The notes under the pieces: generated by a model
Told to the model about the DNA's origin: nothing
The model's database searches: none
Seen by the model: only the letters and a program-made list of their open reading frames with translations
Source of the DNA: WHSW01 sp963767285
Lineage (GTDB): Bacteria > Actinomycetota > Thermoleophilia > Solirubrobacterales > 70-9
Direction of reading: 5' to 3'
DNA: 64,000 bases
Assembly: GCA_963767285.1 (NCBI GenBank)
Contig: CAVYDJ010000003.1
Span: 62,001-126,000 of the forward strand
Shown here: positions 8,324 to 16,709 of the stretch, in pieces
Layout: each line of letters begins with the position of its first letter
Position numbering within the stretch: the stretch's first letter is position 1
Position numbers and translations under genes: made by a program

Positions 8324-10780
8324 ATGAGGGGCAGGGGTCTGATCGGCGTCACGCTCGCGGCGCTGGTGGTGCTTGCGCCGGCGCCGGCGCTCGCCGCGAA
8401 GGGCGGCAAGATGCGCGCGACGATCACGCGGACCCAGTACGGCGTCCCGCACATCAAGGCCAACACGTGGCAGGGGCTCGGCTTCGGCTACGCCTACGCG
8501 TTCGCCGAGGACAACCTCTGCACGATCGCCGACTCCTACGTGACCGTCAGCGCCGAGCGCTCACGCTACTTCGGCCCGGACGAGACCTGGAGGTTCTCAG
8601 GCAACGGGGCCGTCAACAAGAACATCGACGCGGACTTCTTCTACGCCCGGATCAACGCGTCGGGGATCGTCGAGGATCTGATGTCCCGCAAGCCGCCCGA
8701 GGGCCCGCTGCCGGAGCTGAAGAAGGTCGTCCGCGGCTACGTCGCCGGCTACAACGCCTACCTGCGCGACACCGGCGTCGACAACCTGCCCGATCCAAGC
8801 TGCCGCGGCGCCGACTGGGTGCGCCCGATCACCGAGCTCGACGTCTACCGGCGCTTTCACCAGCTCGGCAGCCTCGCCAGCTCGGGAGCCGCGATCGCCG
8901 GGATCGGCGCTGCCGCGCCGACGGTCCCGGGGCCGGGGCTGCTCGCGGCGCAGGAGGCGCAGCAAGCGGCGCTGACGGACCTGCTGTCGGGGAAGGCCGA
9001 GGGATTCTTCCCGCTCGACCTCGGCTCCAATGCGATCGGGCTCGGCAGCCAGGCGACGAAGAACGGCGCCGGCATGGTCCTCGGCAACCCGCACTTCCCG
9101 TGGGACGGCGCCGAGCGCCTCTACCAGGCGCACGCCACGATCCCCGGCAAGCTCGACGTCACCGGCGGGTCGCTGTACGGCGTCCCGGCCGTGCTGATCG
9201 GCCAGAACCGGCACCTGGCCTGGTCGCACACCGTCGCCTCGGCGTGGCGCTTCACGCCGTTCGAGCTCACGCTCGTGCCCGGCGATCCCCACTCCTACAT
9301 CGTCGACGGCCAGGTGAAGGCGATGACCCCTGTCGAGCTGACGGTGAAGGCGAAGGCTGCCGACGGCTCCCTGGAGGACGTCAGCCGAACGCTTTACGAG
9401 ACCGAGTACGGGCCGATGGTCACCTCCGTGCTCGGCCTGCCGCTGTTCCCCTGGACGCCGGCGAAGGGCTTCGCGCTCGGCGACGTCAACTACGAGAACT
9501 TCCGGTACCTCAACCACTTCCTGGAGACGGACCGCGCCCGGTCGGTGCGCGACTACGACCGGATCCAGCGCGAGATCCAGGGGATCCCGTGGGTGAACAG
9601 CATCGCCGCCGACCGCAAGGGCACCGCGTACTACTCGATGGACGGGGCGATCCCGAACGTGCCGGACGACAAGGCGACGAACTGCTCGGGAGCGCTCGGC
9701 CTCGCCACGTTCCCGCTCACCGGGATCGCGATCCTCGACGGCTCGCGCTCGGAGTGCGGCTGGGACACCGATCCCGACGCGGTCGTGCCCGGCATCTTCG
9801 GCCCGGATGCGATCCCGCGGCTGTTCCGCCGCGACTACGTCGAGAACGGCAACGACAGCCACTGGCTCTCCAACCCGGAGGAGCCACTGACCGGCTACGA
9901 CCGGCTGATCGGCGACGAGGCGACGACCCGCTCGCTGCGCACCCGGCTCGGGCTGACGATGATCCAGCAGCGCCTCGCCGGCACCGACGACCTCTCTGGC
10001 AAGGGGTTCACGCTGCGCAAGCTCGCCGACGTCGCCCTCAACAACCGCCAGTACGCGGGCGAGCTCTGGCGCGACGAGCTGGTCGCCTTCTGCGAGCAGA
10101 ACCCGAGCCTCGGCGGCACCTCCGGCCCGGTCGACGTCAGCGGTGCCTGCCCGGTGCTCGCGGCCTGGGACGGTCGCGACGATCTCGACTCCCCCGGGGC
10201 GATCCTGTTCCGCCGCTTCGCCTCGCGCCTGCTGGGCAACTTCACCTCGCTGCCGACCGGTGTCTCGAGCGGCTACGCGGAGGGCTCGGAGGCGATCTTC
10301 GACGTCCCGTTCTCGGCCGGCGATCCGGTCAACACGCCGCGCGGACTGAACACGGACAACCCGATGGTCGGCAAGGCGCTGGCCGACGCGGTCTCCGACC
10401 TCGCCGGGGCGAGCATCCCGCTCGACGGAACGCTGCGCGACTACCAGTACGAGACCCGCGCGGGCAGGCCGATCCCGATCCACGGCGGTCCCGGCACGCT
10501 CGGCCTCTTCAACGCGATCAACGTCAGCTGGGATCCCGACGCCGGGTATCCCAACGTCGCCCACGGCACCAGCTTCATCGCCGCGATGGGCTGGGCGAAG
10601 CGCGGCTGTCCGGTTCGCCAGCTCAGTTTCGTCACCTACAGCGAGTCGGAGAACCAGTCCTCGCCTCACGCCGCCGACTACACGAAGGCGTTCTCGGAGA
10701 AGCGCTGGAACAGGGTGCCGTTCTGCCAGCGCGACATCCGCCGCGCCGCGACCGACGTCGAGCGCGTCTCGTCCCGCTGA
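8324..10780 (+). CDS. Secreted penicillin/AHL acylase family Ntn-hydrolase
   Basis: 818 aa. A signal peptide (MRGRGLIGVTLAAL up to ALAA) precedes the alpha chain. The autocatalytic site is Gly-Ser in DLGSNAIGL (S235), which becomes residue 1 of the beta chain. The His of GNPHFPW falls exactly at beta-chain position 23, the S1/H23 spacing of PvdQ-type acyl-homoserine-lactone acylases. The family cleaves amide side chains (AHLs, penicillins, aculeacin-like lipopeptides) in the periplasm or outside the cell. The sequence does not fix the substrate. It stands alone downstream of the structured-RNA candidate. The SDR gene follows 16 bases later with its own -10. Confidence 0.88.
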   Translation: MRGRGLIGVTLAALVVLAPAPALAAKGGKMRATITRTQYGVPHIKANTWQGLGFGYAYAFAEDNLCTIADSYVTVSAERSRYFGPDETWRFSGNGAVNKNIDADFFYARINASGIVEDLMSRKPPEGPLPELKKVVRGYVAGYNAYLRDTGVDNLPDPSCRGADWVRPITELDVYRRFHQLGSLASSGAAIAGIGAAAPTVPGPGLLAAQEAQQAALTDLLSGKAEGFFPLDLGSNAIGLGSQATKNGAGMVLGNPHFPWDGAERLYQAHATIPGKLDVTGGSLYGVPAVLIGQNRHLAWSHTVASAWRFTPFELTLVPGDPHSYIVDGQVKAMTPVELTVKAKAADGSLEDVSRTLYETEYGPMVTSVLGLPLFPWTPAKGFALGDVNYENFRYLNHFLETDRARSVRDYDRIQREIQGIPWVNSIAADRKGTAYYSMDGAIPNVPDDKATNCSGALGLATFPLTGIAILDGSRSECGWDTDPDAVVPGIFGPDAIPRLFRRDYVENGNDSHWLSNPEEPLTGYDRLIGDEATTRSLRTRLGLTMIQQRLAGTDDLSGKGFTLRKLADVALNNRQYAGELWRDELVAFCEQNPSLGGTSGPVDVSGACPVLAAWDGRDDLDSPGAILFRRFASRLLGNFTSLPTGVSSGYAEGSEAIFDVPFSAGDPVNTPRGLNTDNPMVGKALADAVSDLAGASIPLDGTLRDYQYETRAGRPIPIHGGPGTLGLFNAINVSWDPDAGYPNVAHGTSFIAAMGWAKRGCPVRQLSFVTYSESENQSSPHAADYTKAFSEKRWNRVPFCQRDIRRAATDVERVSSR

Positions 10781-10782
10781 TC

Positions 10783-10788
10783 TAGCCT
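10783..10788 (+). promoter_or_regulatory. -10 element (TAGCCT) of the SDR gene, leaderless
   Basis: TAGCCT lies just after the acylase stop codon and 8 bases before the ATG at 10797. Confidence 0.45.
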
Positions 10789-10796
10789 GCTGCCCG

Positions 10797-11537
10797 ATGG
10801 AGGGCAGACGGCGAGTCGCGCTGGTCACCGGCGCCTCGAGCGGAATCGGCGAAGCGACGGTCAGGGCGCTGGCGGCGGCGGGCTTTGAGACCGTCGCGGC
10901 CGCCCGCCGGGTCGAGCGCTGCGAGGCGCTCGCCGCCGAGGTCGGCGGCCGGGCGATCGAGCTCGATGTCACCGCCCCCGAGTCGGTCGAGCGGCTGACG
11001 GCCGAGCTGCCGGTCGTCGACGCGATCGTCCACAGCGCCGGCGGCGCGCTGGGACTGGAGCCCGTCGGCGAGGCCGACGAGGAGCTCTGGCGGCAGATGT
11101 TCGAGACCAACGTGCTCGGCGTGGCGCGGGTCACCAAGGCCCTGCTGCCGGCGTTGCGACAGGGCACGGACCCGATCATCGTCGTGATCGGCTCGGTTGC
11201 CGGAGTCGAGGTCTACGAGGGCGGCGGGGGCTACACGGCGGCCAAGCACGGCGCGCACGCGGTTGCGCAGACGCTGCGCCTCGAGCACCATCGCGAGGGG
11301 ATCCGGGTCACGGTGGTCGCCCCCGGGATGGTCGACACCGAGTTCTCGCTGGTCCGCTTCGATGGTGACGAGGAGCGCGCCGCGGGCGTGTACAAGGGTA
11401 TCGACCCGCTGACGGCCGACGACATCGCCGAGGTGATCGCGTTCTGCGTCACCCGCCCCGGCCGGGTCGACATCGACCACGTCTCGGTGATGCCGACGGC
11501 GCAGGCGACGGCGAAGATCGCCCACCGCACCGACTGA
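10797..11537 (+). CDS. SDR family NAD(P)-dependent oxidoreductase
   Basis: 246 aa, the standard length of a classical short-chain dehydrogenase. Cofactor motif TGASSGIG starts at residue 11. NNAG is replaced by HSAG near residue 79. The catalytic residues are S133 in IGSVAG, Y146 and K150 in YTAAK. The LEHHREGIRVTVVAPGMVDTEF segment resembles YdfG-like serine/hydroxy-acid dehydrogenases, so an NADP-dependent 3-hydroxyacyl or hydroxy-acid substrate is plausible but not proven. The stop codon touches the stop codon of the convergent hydrolase gene with no intervening base. Confidence 0.9.
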   Translation: MEGRRRVALVTGASSGIGEATVRALAAAGFETVAAARRVERCEALAAEVGGRAIELDVTAPESVERLTAELPVVDAIVHSAGGALGLEPVGEADEELWRQMFETNVLGVARVTKALLPALRQGTDPIIVVIGSVAGVEVYEGGGGYTAAKHGAHAVAQTLRLEHHREGIRVTVVAPGMVDTEFSLVRFDGDEERAAGVYKGIDPLTADDIAEVIAFCVTRPGRVDIDHVSVMPTAQATAKIAHRTD

Positions 11538-12566
11538 TCACTCGCCCGCGGGGAGCACCTCCGCCGCGGTCGGCATCCGCTCGCGCGAGCGATCCACCAG
11601 GACCGGGGCGCCGGGCGCGATCTCGATCGCCCCGGGCTCCTCGTCGCCCGTCGCGTCGAGCGCATGCAACACGGCGTCCACAACGGCGTCGGGGCGGTCG
11701 TTCTGCAGATAGTGGCCGGCGTCGGAGATGAAGTAGAGGGAGTTGCGGCCGGGCTTTAGCATCAGGTACCGGTTCCAGACCCAGCTCGGCACGCGCGGCG
11801 GCGACACCGTGTCGTTCAGCCCCCAGATCACCGTCGTCGGCACCTCCGACTCCGCCAGCGCCTGCAGCCAGGTCTCCTCGTCGGCCGCCCGCTCGCGCAG
11901 GTACTGGATCGTCTCGTGCATGACACCGATGCCGTCCTGGTGGGCGAAGGTCTCGGCCAGCGCCTGGATCCCGGGGTCGTCCGCGCCGCGGGGCGGGAAG
12001 AAGGTCGCCGCGCCCATCCCCTGGGCCAGCATCTCCGGGGTCGCGTTCTCGAGCAGGCCGGGTGCGGTGGCGGGATCGAGCATCACGCGCTGGGCCATGG
12101 TCAGGTTGGACAGCGGCAGGAAGACGTTGCCGTTCATCAGGACGAGGTGCTCCACGCGAAGCGGAGGGCCGTCGCCGGCGTGACCCCCCGCGAGGATGAG
12201 CGCCACGCTGTCGCCGCGGTCGTGAGCGACCACGACGGCTGACTCCGTCTCCACGACCTCTGACAGGTAGAAGGCGAGCAGCTGCGCGTCGCGCATCAGG
12301 CTGTATCCCCATCCGGGCGGCTTGTCGGAGAACCCGTAGCCCGGGAAATCCAGGGCGCAGACCCGGAACCGCTCGGCGAGCCGGCCGACGATCTCGTACC
12401 AGTCGATGCTGCTGGTCGGAAAGCCGTGCACGAGCAGCAGCGGCGGAGCCTCGGGATCGCCGGCCTCGACGTGGAAGATCTCCACCGGGTCAGCGCCGGA
12501 ATCGCCGGGGGGCCAGGAGAAATACCCCCCGCGGGCCCGCCAGTCCTCGGCTCGCGAGACGCTCAC
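11538..12566 (-). CDS. Alpha/beta hydrolase with Asp nucleophile (dehalogenase/epoxide-hydrolase-like)
   Basis: 342 aa with a GTG start. The oxyanion motif LLLVHGFPTS is near residue 44. The nucleophile elbow reads VAHDRGDSV, with D116 where esterases have Ser, as in haloalkane dehalogenases and epoxide hydrolases. H285 in DAGHYLQNDRP is the likely general base. A C-terminal extension of about 40 residues after the fold is unusual. It is the last gene of a four-gene minus-strand run that starts with an ABC ATPase, and lies 3 bases after the upstream stop. Substrate unknown. Confidence 0.82.
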   Translation of the reverse strand: MSVSRAEDWRARGGYFSWPPGDSGADPVEIFHVEAGDPEAPPLLLVHGFPTSSIDWYEIVGRLAERFRVCALDFPGYGFSDKPPGWGYSLMRDAQLLAFYLSEVVETESAVVVAHDRGDSVALILAGGHAGDGPPLRVEHLVLMNGNVFLPLSNLTMAQRVMLDPATAPGLLENATPEMLAQGMGAATFFPPRGADDPGIQALAETFAHQDGIGVMHETIQYLRERAADEETWLQALAESEVPTTVIWGLNDTVSPPRVPSWVWNRYLMLKPGRNSLYFISDAGHYLQNDRPDAVVDAVLHALDATGDEEPGAIEIAPGAPVLVDRSRERMPTAAEVLPAGE

Positions 12567-12569
12567 GGA

Positions 12570-13001
12570 CTACCCGCGCGAGTTGCGCTCGAGCCAGCCG
12601 AGCAGCGCCTGGACGCCGTTCTCCTGGGTCGCGCCGCCCATCAGGCCGCCGAGCGCGCCGCCGCCCTTGGCCATCATCAGCTTGATCTTCTCGCCGGAGG
12701 TCGTCTTCACGGTCACCTTCATCGAGGTCGAGTTCATGATCGACGACTGCAGGTCACCGGCGCCGAACCCGCCGGTGCTCGAACCGGCGAGCTGGTCGGG
12801 CGTGACGGATACCGGCTCGCCCTTCGCCCGCTGCTTGCGGTCGGTCTCCTGGACGATCAGCCGCCGGTCGGTGGCGGCGATGACGACGAACTTGCTCGAC
12901 ATGAAGGTCGACCGCGAGCCGACGCACATTCCCTCGAGCGTCTCACCCGGCTCGAGCAGCGGCTCGATCACCGGCCCGATCTTCTCGCCGACGTCGGCCA
13001 T
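12570..13001 (-). CDS. Hypothetical protein, PH-like
   Basis: 143 aa. The N-terminal half, with CVGSRSTFMSSKFVVIAATDRRLIV, resembles small PH-like (YdbT/SHOCT-type) bacterial domains that begin with a sheet and the phrase aTDRRLI. The C-terminal half has KVTVKTTSGEKIKL followed by a Gly-rich loop and an amphipathic helix ending LLGWLERNSRG. No enzyme motif is visible. The start codon directly abuts the stop of the L7/L12-like gene, so the pair is probably translated together. Function unknown. Confidence 0.7.
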   Translation of the reverse strand: MADVGEKIGPVIEPLLEPGETLEGMCVGSRSTFMSSKFVVIAATDRRLIVQETDRKQRAKGEPVSVTPDQLAGSSTGGFGAGDLQSSIMNSTSMKVTVKTTSGEKIKLMMAKGGGALGGLMGGATQENGVQALLGWLERNSRG

Positions 13002-13256
13002 CTAGATGCCTGAGACGACGGCCCGGGCCTCCTCGAACTCGGCGTTCGTCAGCTCGCGGTAGAGCTTGATCGCCTCCATCGATTTGCCGGCGACCGCCAG
13101 CTCGACGACCTCAGGAGGAACCTCGGCGCCTGGCTTCTCGTACGGGACCCCGGCCTGCCTGGAGAGCACCTCGAGCTGCTCCTCCATGGCCCGCAGGCGG
13201 TCCTTGATGGTGCCGAAGATGCGCTGGAGGTCGGCGGCTTCGTACGCGGCTGGCAT
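13002..13256 (-). CDS. Small protein with ribosomal L7/L12 C-terminal-like fold
   Basis: 84 aa. A coiled-coil-like first half (DRLRAMEEQLEVLSRQAG) precedes a segment, VVELAVAGKSMEAIKLYREL followed by FEEARAVVSG, that matches the helix-loop-helix of the bL12 C-terminal domain. Stand-alone copies of this fold are common in Actinobacteria and are not the ribosomal stalk protein. The start is supported by an AAAGGA Shine-Dalgarno sequence 5 bases upstream, one of few clear ribosome-binding sites here. It lies 22 bases after the ABC ATPase stop. Confidence 0.75.
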   Translation of the reverse strand: MPAAYEAADLQRIFGTIKDRLRAMEEQLEVLSRQAGVPYEKPGAEVPPEVVELAVAGKSMEAIKLYRELTNAEFEEARAVVSGI

Positions 13257-13278
13257 CGGAGTCCTTTCCCTTGACTGC

Positions 13279-14076
13279 TCAGACGTCGCGCAGCTTAATC
13301 GGCCCCGACGTCGCGCCCGTGACGAGTTGCTTCACGAGCGGCTCGTCGGAGTCGAGGACCTCGCCGGCGGGGCCGCTCTGCACGATCCGGCCGTCGTTGA
13401 TCACAGCGATGTGGTGGGCGAGCTGCCGGGCGGCGCTCATGTGATGAGTCGAGACCAGGAAGGTCGCGCCGCTCTCCCTCTGGACGTCCTCGATGATGTC
13501 GCAGAGCAGCCCGAGGCGAACGCCGTCGATGCCGGAGTCGAAGTCGTCGATGATCACGAGCTTTGCCTCCAGCGCCAGTGCCCGGGCGATCGCCACCCGC
13601 TTCGCCATCCCGGCCGAGAGCTCGTCCGGCATCGACTCGGCGCGATCGCGCAGGCCGACCATCTCCAGGTGGGTCATGGTCGTCTCGTTGACCCGCGCCT
13701 CCGACCAGCGCGGGTTCCGCTGCCGCAGCGCGAAGGCGACGTTCTCGTAGACGTTGATCGAGAAGAACAGACCGCACGTGAACGGAAGCGTTCCCTGGAG
13801 GACGACCGCCATCCGCTGGCGCAGCGCGTAGAGCTCCTCCTCGCGGATCTTCGCCATGTTGTTGCCTTCGACGAAGACCCAGCCCTTGTCCGCGTGGATC
13901 AGCCCGACGACGTGGCTGATCGTCACCGTCTTGCCGGCGCCGGAGGGGCCGAGGAGGACGGTGATCTCGCCGGGCGGGACCTCGAGGTCGATCCCGTGCA
14001 GCACCTGTGCCTTGCCGAAGTGCTTTTCGACCCCGATCAGCTCGACCGCGAGATCCGGGTTCGGATCAACCGCCAT
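13279..14076 (-). CDS. ABC transporter ATP-binding protein, MlaF/MceG-like, with altered Walker B
   Basis: 265 aa from ATG 14076. Walker A is GPSGAGKT (K49). The signature is LSAGMAKRVAIARAL near residue 153, with an Ala-Gly-Met tail typical of MlaF/MceG ATPases that power lipid import with MCE proteins. The Walker B region reads KLVIIDDFDSGID: the Asp is present (D177), but the catalytic Glu is Asp (D178) and the usual Pro is Phe. No permease, MCE or substrate-binding gene is nearby. A longer in-frame start at 14136 would run into metF, so I use 14076, which also has a -10 (TAAACT) 7 bases upstream. Confidence 0.85.
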   Translation of the reverse strand: MAVDPNPDLAVELIGVEKHFGKAQVLHGIDLEVPPGEITVLLGPSGAGKTVTISHVVGLIHADKGWVFVEGNNMAKIREEELYALRQRMAVVLQGTLPFTCGLFFSINVYENVAFALRQRNPRWSEARVNETTMTHLEMVGLRDRAESMPDELSAGMAKRVAIARALALEAKLVIIDDFDSGIDGVRLGLLCDIIEDVQRESGATFLVSTHHMSAARQLAHHIAVINDGRIVQSGPAGEVLDSDEPLVKQLVTGATSGPIKLRDV

Positions 14077-14083
14077 GGCGTCG

Positions 14084-14089
14084 AGTTTA
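14084..14089 (-). promoter_or_regulatory. -10 element (TAAACT) of the ABC ATPase gene, leaderless
   Basis: Minus-strand TAAACT, then 7 bases, then ATG 14076. It faces the metF -10 at 14097-14102 only 7 bases away, so the two promoters share the same DNA. Confidence 0.5.
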
Positions 14090-14096
14090 TGCCCTC

Positions 14097-14102
14097 TACC
14101 AT
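14097..14102 (+). promoter_or_regulatory. metF: -10 element (TACCAT) of metF, leaderless
   Basis: Plus-strand TACCAT, then 8 bases, then ATG 14111. Its -35 position would fall at about 14074-14079, on the start codon of the divergent ABC gene. Confidence 0.5.
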
Positions 14103-14110
14103 CCTCGGCC

Positions 14111-15025
14111 ATGCGAATCGACGAGCTGCTCGCCACCCAGCGACCCGTGTTCTCGGTCGAGTTCTTCCCGCCGAAGACCGAGCCAGGCCTCGAGCTGCTG
14201 TTCGAGACCGTGGAGGCGCTGAAGCCGCTCGAGCCCGACTACGTCTCGGTCACCTACGGGGCCGGCGGCGCGACCCGCGACGGCACGGTCGAGATCGCGG
14301 AACGGATCAAGCGCGAGCACGGACTCGAGGTGATGGCGCACCTGAGCTGCGTCGGCGAGACCCGCGATGGCCTTGGCGAGATCCTCGACCGCTTCGCAAA
14401 GATCGGGATCGACAACGTGCTCGCGTTGCGCGGCGATCCGCCGCGCGGCGAGAACGACTTCACCCCCCCCGAGGACGGCCTTTCCTCGGCCGCCGAGCTG
14501 ACCGAGTTCATCACCGGCGGTCACGGCTTCGCGATCGGCGGCGCTTGCTTTCCCGAGGTCCATCCGGAGGCCGAGGACCTCGCCTCCGACCTCGCCTATC
14601 TGAAGACCAAGGTCGAGGCCGGCGCGGCGTTCCTGATCACGCAGCTGTTCTTCGACAACACCGCGTATTTCGACTTCGTCGCCTCGGCCCGCGAGGCCGG
14701 AATCGACGTGCCGATCATCCCCGGGGTGATCCCGATCACCAGCTTCGGCCAGGTGGCGCGGATCTGCGACCTCTGCGATGCGACGATCCCGGAGGAGCTC
14801 GAGAGCGCGATGCGCGAGCTCGGAGGCGACGAGGAGGCCGAAGCGCTGCTCGGGGTCGCCTACGCGGCGCGCCAGTGCGAGGAGCTGCTCGCCGGCGGCG
14901 CACCCGGGATCCACTTCTATGCGCTGAACCGCGCACCGGCGACCCGCGCCGTGCTCGCGGCGCTGCGGGCCTCGCGGCCGTGGGAGCGCGCCTCGGGCGA
15001 CGAGTCCGCCGCCGCGCGCGTCTGA
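14111..15025 (+). CDS. metF: Methylenetetrahydrofolate reductase
   Basis: 304 aa, close to the roughly 300 aa of bacterial MetF. The N-terminal SVEFFPPKTEPG carries the catalytic Glu (E17). YVSVTYGAGG, LALRGDPPRG, and FLITQLFFDN followed by PIIPGVIPI are the usual FAD and folate barrel motifs. It reduces 5,10-methylene-THF to 5-methyl-THF for methionine synthesis in the cytoplasm. The open frame extends upstream through the divergent ABC gene, but the MetF similarity starts here and a -10 element lies 8 bases before this ATG. No other methionine gene is adjacent. Confidence 0.95.
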   Translation: MRIDELLATQRPVFSVEFFPPKTEPGLELLFETVEALKPLEPDYVSVTYGAGGATRDGTVEIAERIKREHGLEVMAHLSCVGETRDGLGEILDRFAKIGIDNVLALRGDPPRGENDFTPPEDGLSSAAELTEFITGGHGFAIGGACFPEVHPEAEDLASDLAYLKTKVEAGAAFLITQLFFDNTAYFDFVASAREAGIDVPIIPGVIPITSFGQVARICDLCDATIPEELESAMRELGGDEEAEALLGVAYAARQCEELLAGGAPGIHFYALNRAPATRAVLAALRASRPWERASGDESAAARV

Positions 15026-15056
15026 GCCGACCGGCCAACCCGCAAGAATTCCCGGC

Positions 15057-15893
15057 ATGGCCACGGAGGGTTCGTTCCGGTTCAACGGGCATCGGATCGC
15101 CTACGCCGACTACGGCGAGGGGGATCGCGTCCTGGTGCTCGCCCACGGCCTGTTGATGAACAGGCACATGTACGACAACCTCGCACCGGAGATGGTCTCC
15201 CGCGGCTTCCGGGTGATCACCGTCGACCTGCTCGGACACGGCGCGTCGGACAAGCCGACCGACATGCGCGCGTACAACATGCCCACCTTCGGCGACCAGC
15301 TCGCCGCGCTGGTCGATCACCTCGAGCTCGACCGCCCGATCGTCGGCGGCACCTCGCTGGGCGCGAATGCCGCGCTCGAGATGGCGACGCGCCACCCGCG
15401 CGTCGCCCGTGGGCTGTTCATCGAGATGCCGGTCCTCGACAGCGCCCTTGTCACGGCCGGGCTGATCTTCCTGCCGATCCTGCTCACCCTGCGAGTGGCC
15501 AAGCCGATCCTGCGGGGCGTCGCCCTCGTCACCAACCGCATCCCGCGCTCTCATTACCTGGTCGACCTGGCGCTCGACTGGACCAGGCGCCCGCCCGAGT
15601 CGTCCGAGGCCGTTCTGGAGGGGATCCTCTTCGGTCGCACCGCGCCGCCGCGCGAGGAGCGCGAGCTGATCGGCCTCCCGGCCCTGGTGATCGGCCATCC
15701 CGCCGACCCGCTGCACCCGTTCACCGACTCCGACATGCTCGTCGAGGAGATGCCGCGCGGGCGCCTCGTCAACGCCGAGTCGATTTTCGAGTGGCGGGTC
15801 AACCCCGGCCGGCTCGACGATGAGCTCGCCGAGTTCATCACCTCGGTCTACGCCGAGGAGCAGGCGGAAAGCCCCGCCGGCGCAAGCGGCTGA
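15057..15893 (+). CDS. Alpha/beta hydrolase
   Basis: 278 aa. Oxyanion motif VLAHGLLMN lies near residue 27, DLLGHGASDKP near 58, and the nucleophile elbow is GGTSLGA (S100). Asp in GHPADPLHPF is the likely acid. The usual catalytic His after the last strand is not found; the text there is ESIFEWRVNPGRLDDELA, a pattern I have seen in a group of actinobacterial hydrolase-fold proteins. Catalysis may use another His or be lost. It lies 31 bases after metF. Substrate unknown. Confidence 0.8.
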   Translation: MATEGSFRFNGHRIAYADYGEGDRVLVLAHGLLMNRHMYDNLAPEMVSRGFRVITVDLLGHGASDKPTDMRAYNMPTFGDQLAALVDHLELDRPIVGGTSLGANAALEMATRHPRVARGLFIEMPVLDSALVTAGLIFLPILLTLRVAKPILRGVALVTNRIPRSHYLVDLALDWTRRPPESSEAVLEGILFGRTAPPREERELIGLPALVIGHPADPLHPFTDSDMLVEEMPRGRLVNAESIFEWRVNPGRLDDELAEFITSVYAEEQAESPAGASG

Positions 15894-15932
15894 CGGCGCC
15901 TCGGTCCTTGAGGTCGGCTGAAGGTTGTCCGG

Positions 15933-15938
15933 TACCCT
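15933..15938 (+). promoter_or_regulatory. -10 element (TACCCT) of the DUF3105 gene, leaderless
   Basis: TACCCT, 9 bases, then ATG 15948. Confidence 0.45.
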
Positions 15939-15947
15939 GCGCCGTCG

Positions 15948-16709
15948 ATGACGAGCAAGAGCGAACGTGACAAGCGACGCGCCGAGCGCCTCGCCGCCGA
16001 GCAGGCAGCGGCATCAGCCGACCGCCGTCGGCTGATCGTCGGCTACGTCGTCGCCGGAGCACTGACCCTGGCCGTGGTCGTCGGACTGGCGATCGTGCTG
16101 ACCAGCGGTGGCGACGACACCAACCAGGTCGACGGCAAGGACATCCCCGAGGCCGCCCACATCCAGGTCCAGAGCGGCTCGGTTCACGACCTGACGCCCG
16201 ACGGGCGCGAGGGCACCGAGCCGCCGGCGCTGGCGCAGGGCGACCTGGAGCTCGCCGCCAAGGCCGCCAACTGCGAGCCTCAGCTCGACCTTCCCGATGA
16301 GGGCAGCACGCACATCACCAAGGAGAGCCAGATCCCGGACTACAAGACCAACCCGCCGACCTCCGGCGATCACAATCCGGAACAACTCGCCGACGGCGCC
16401 TACAGCGAGGAGCCCGAGCTTTGGTGGGCCGTGCACTCGCTGGAGCACGGGCGGATCGAGATCCAGTACTCGCCCGACCTCTCAGAGGAGGATCAGCTGG
16501 CGCTCAAGGGTGTCTTCGATCAACGGCCCGACGGCGTGCTGTTCTTCCCGAACTCCGAGCTGGACGACGAGGTCGCCGTCTCCGCATGGACTCAGCTGAT
16601 GACGTGCCCGAAATATGAGGGCGCGGCCACCCTGGACGCGATCCGCGTCTTCCGCGACACCTACATCGGTCTCGGCCCCGAGCCGGTGCCGCTGACCCTC
16701 TCGGGCTGA
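15948..16709 (+). CDS. DUF3105 membrane-anchored protein
   Basis: 253 aa. A charged cytoplasmic N-terminus (KSERDKRRAERLAAEQ) is followed by one membrane span at about residues 28-50 and an extracytoplasmic domain. The DUF3105 signature PPTSGDHNP, then LWWAVHSLEHGRI, is intact, with conserved His residues and a Cys pair (C in AANCEP and in MTCPKY). The family is common in Actinobacteria and is sometimes found near disulfide or redox proteins, but its function is unknown. Not in an obvious operon: the next gene is 80 bases away and has its own Shine-Dalgarno sequence. Confidence 0.85.
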   Translation: MTSKSERDKRRAERLAAEQAAASADRRRLIVGYVVAGALTLAVVVGLAIVLTSGGDDTNQVDGKDIPEAAHIQVQSGSVHDLTPDGREGTEPPALAQGDLELAAKAANCEPQLDLPDEGSTHITKESQIPDYKTNPPTSGDHNPEQLADGAYSEEPELWWAVHSLEHGRIEIQYSPDLSEEDQLALKGVFDQRPDGVLFFPNSELDDEVAVSAWTQLMTCPKYEGAATLDAIRVFRDTYIGLGPEPVPLTLSG

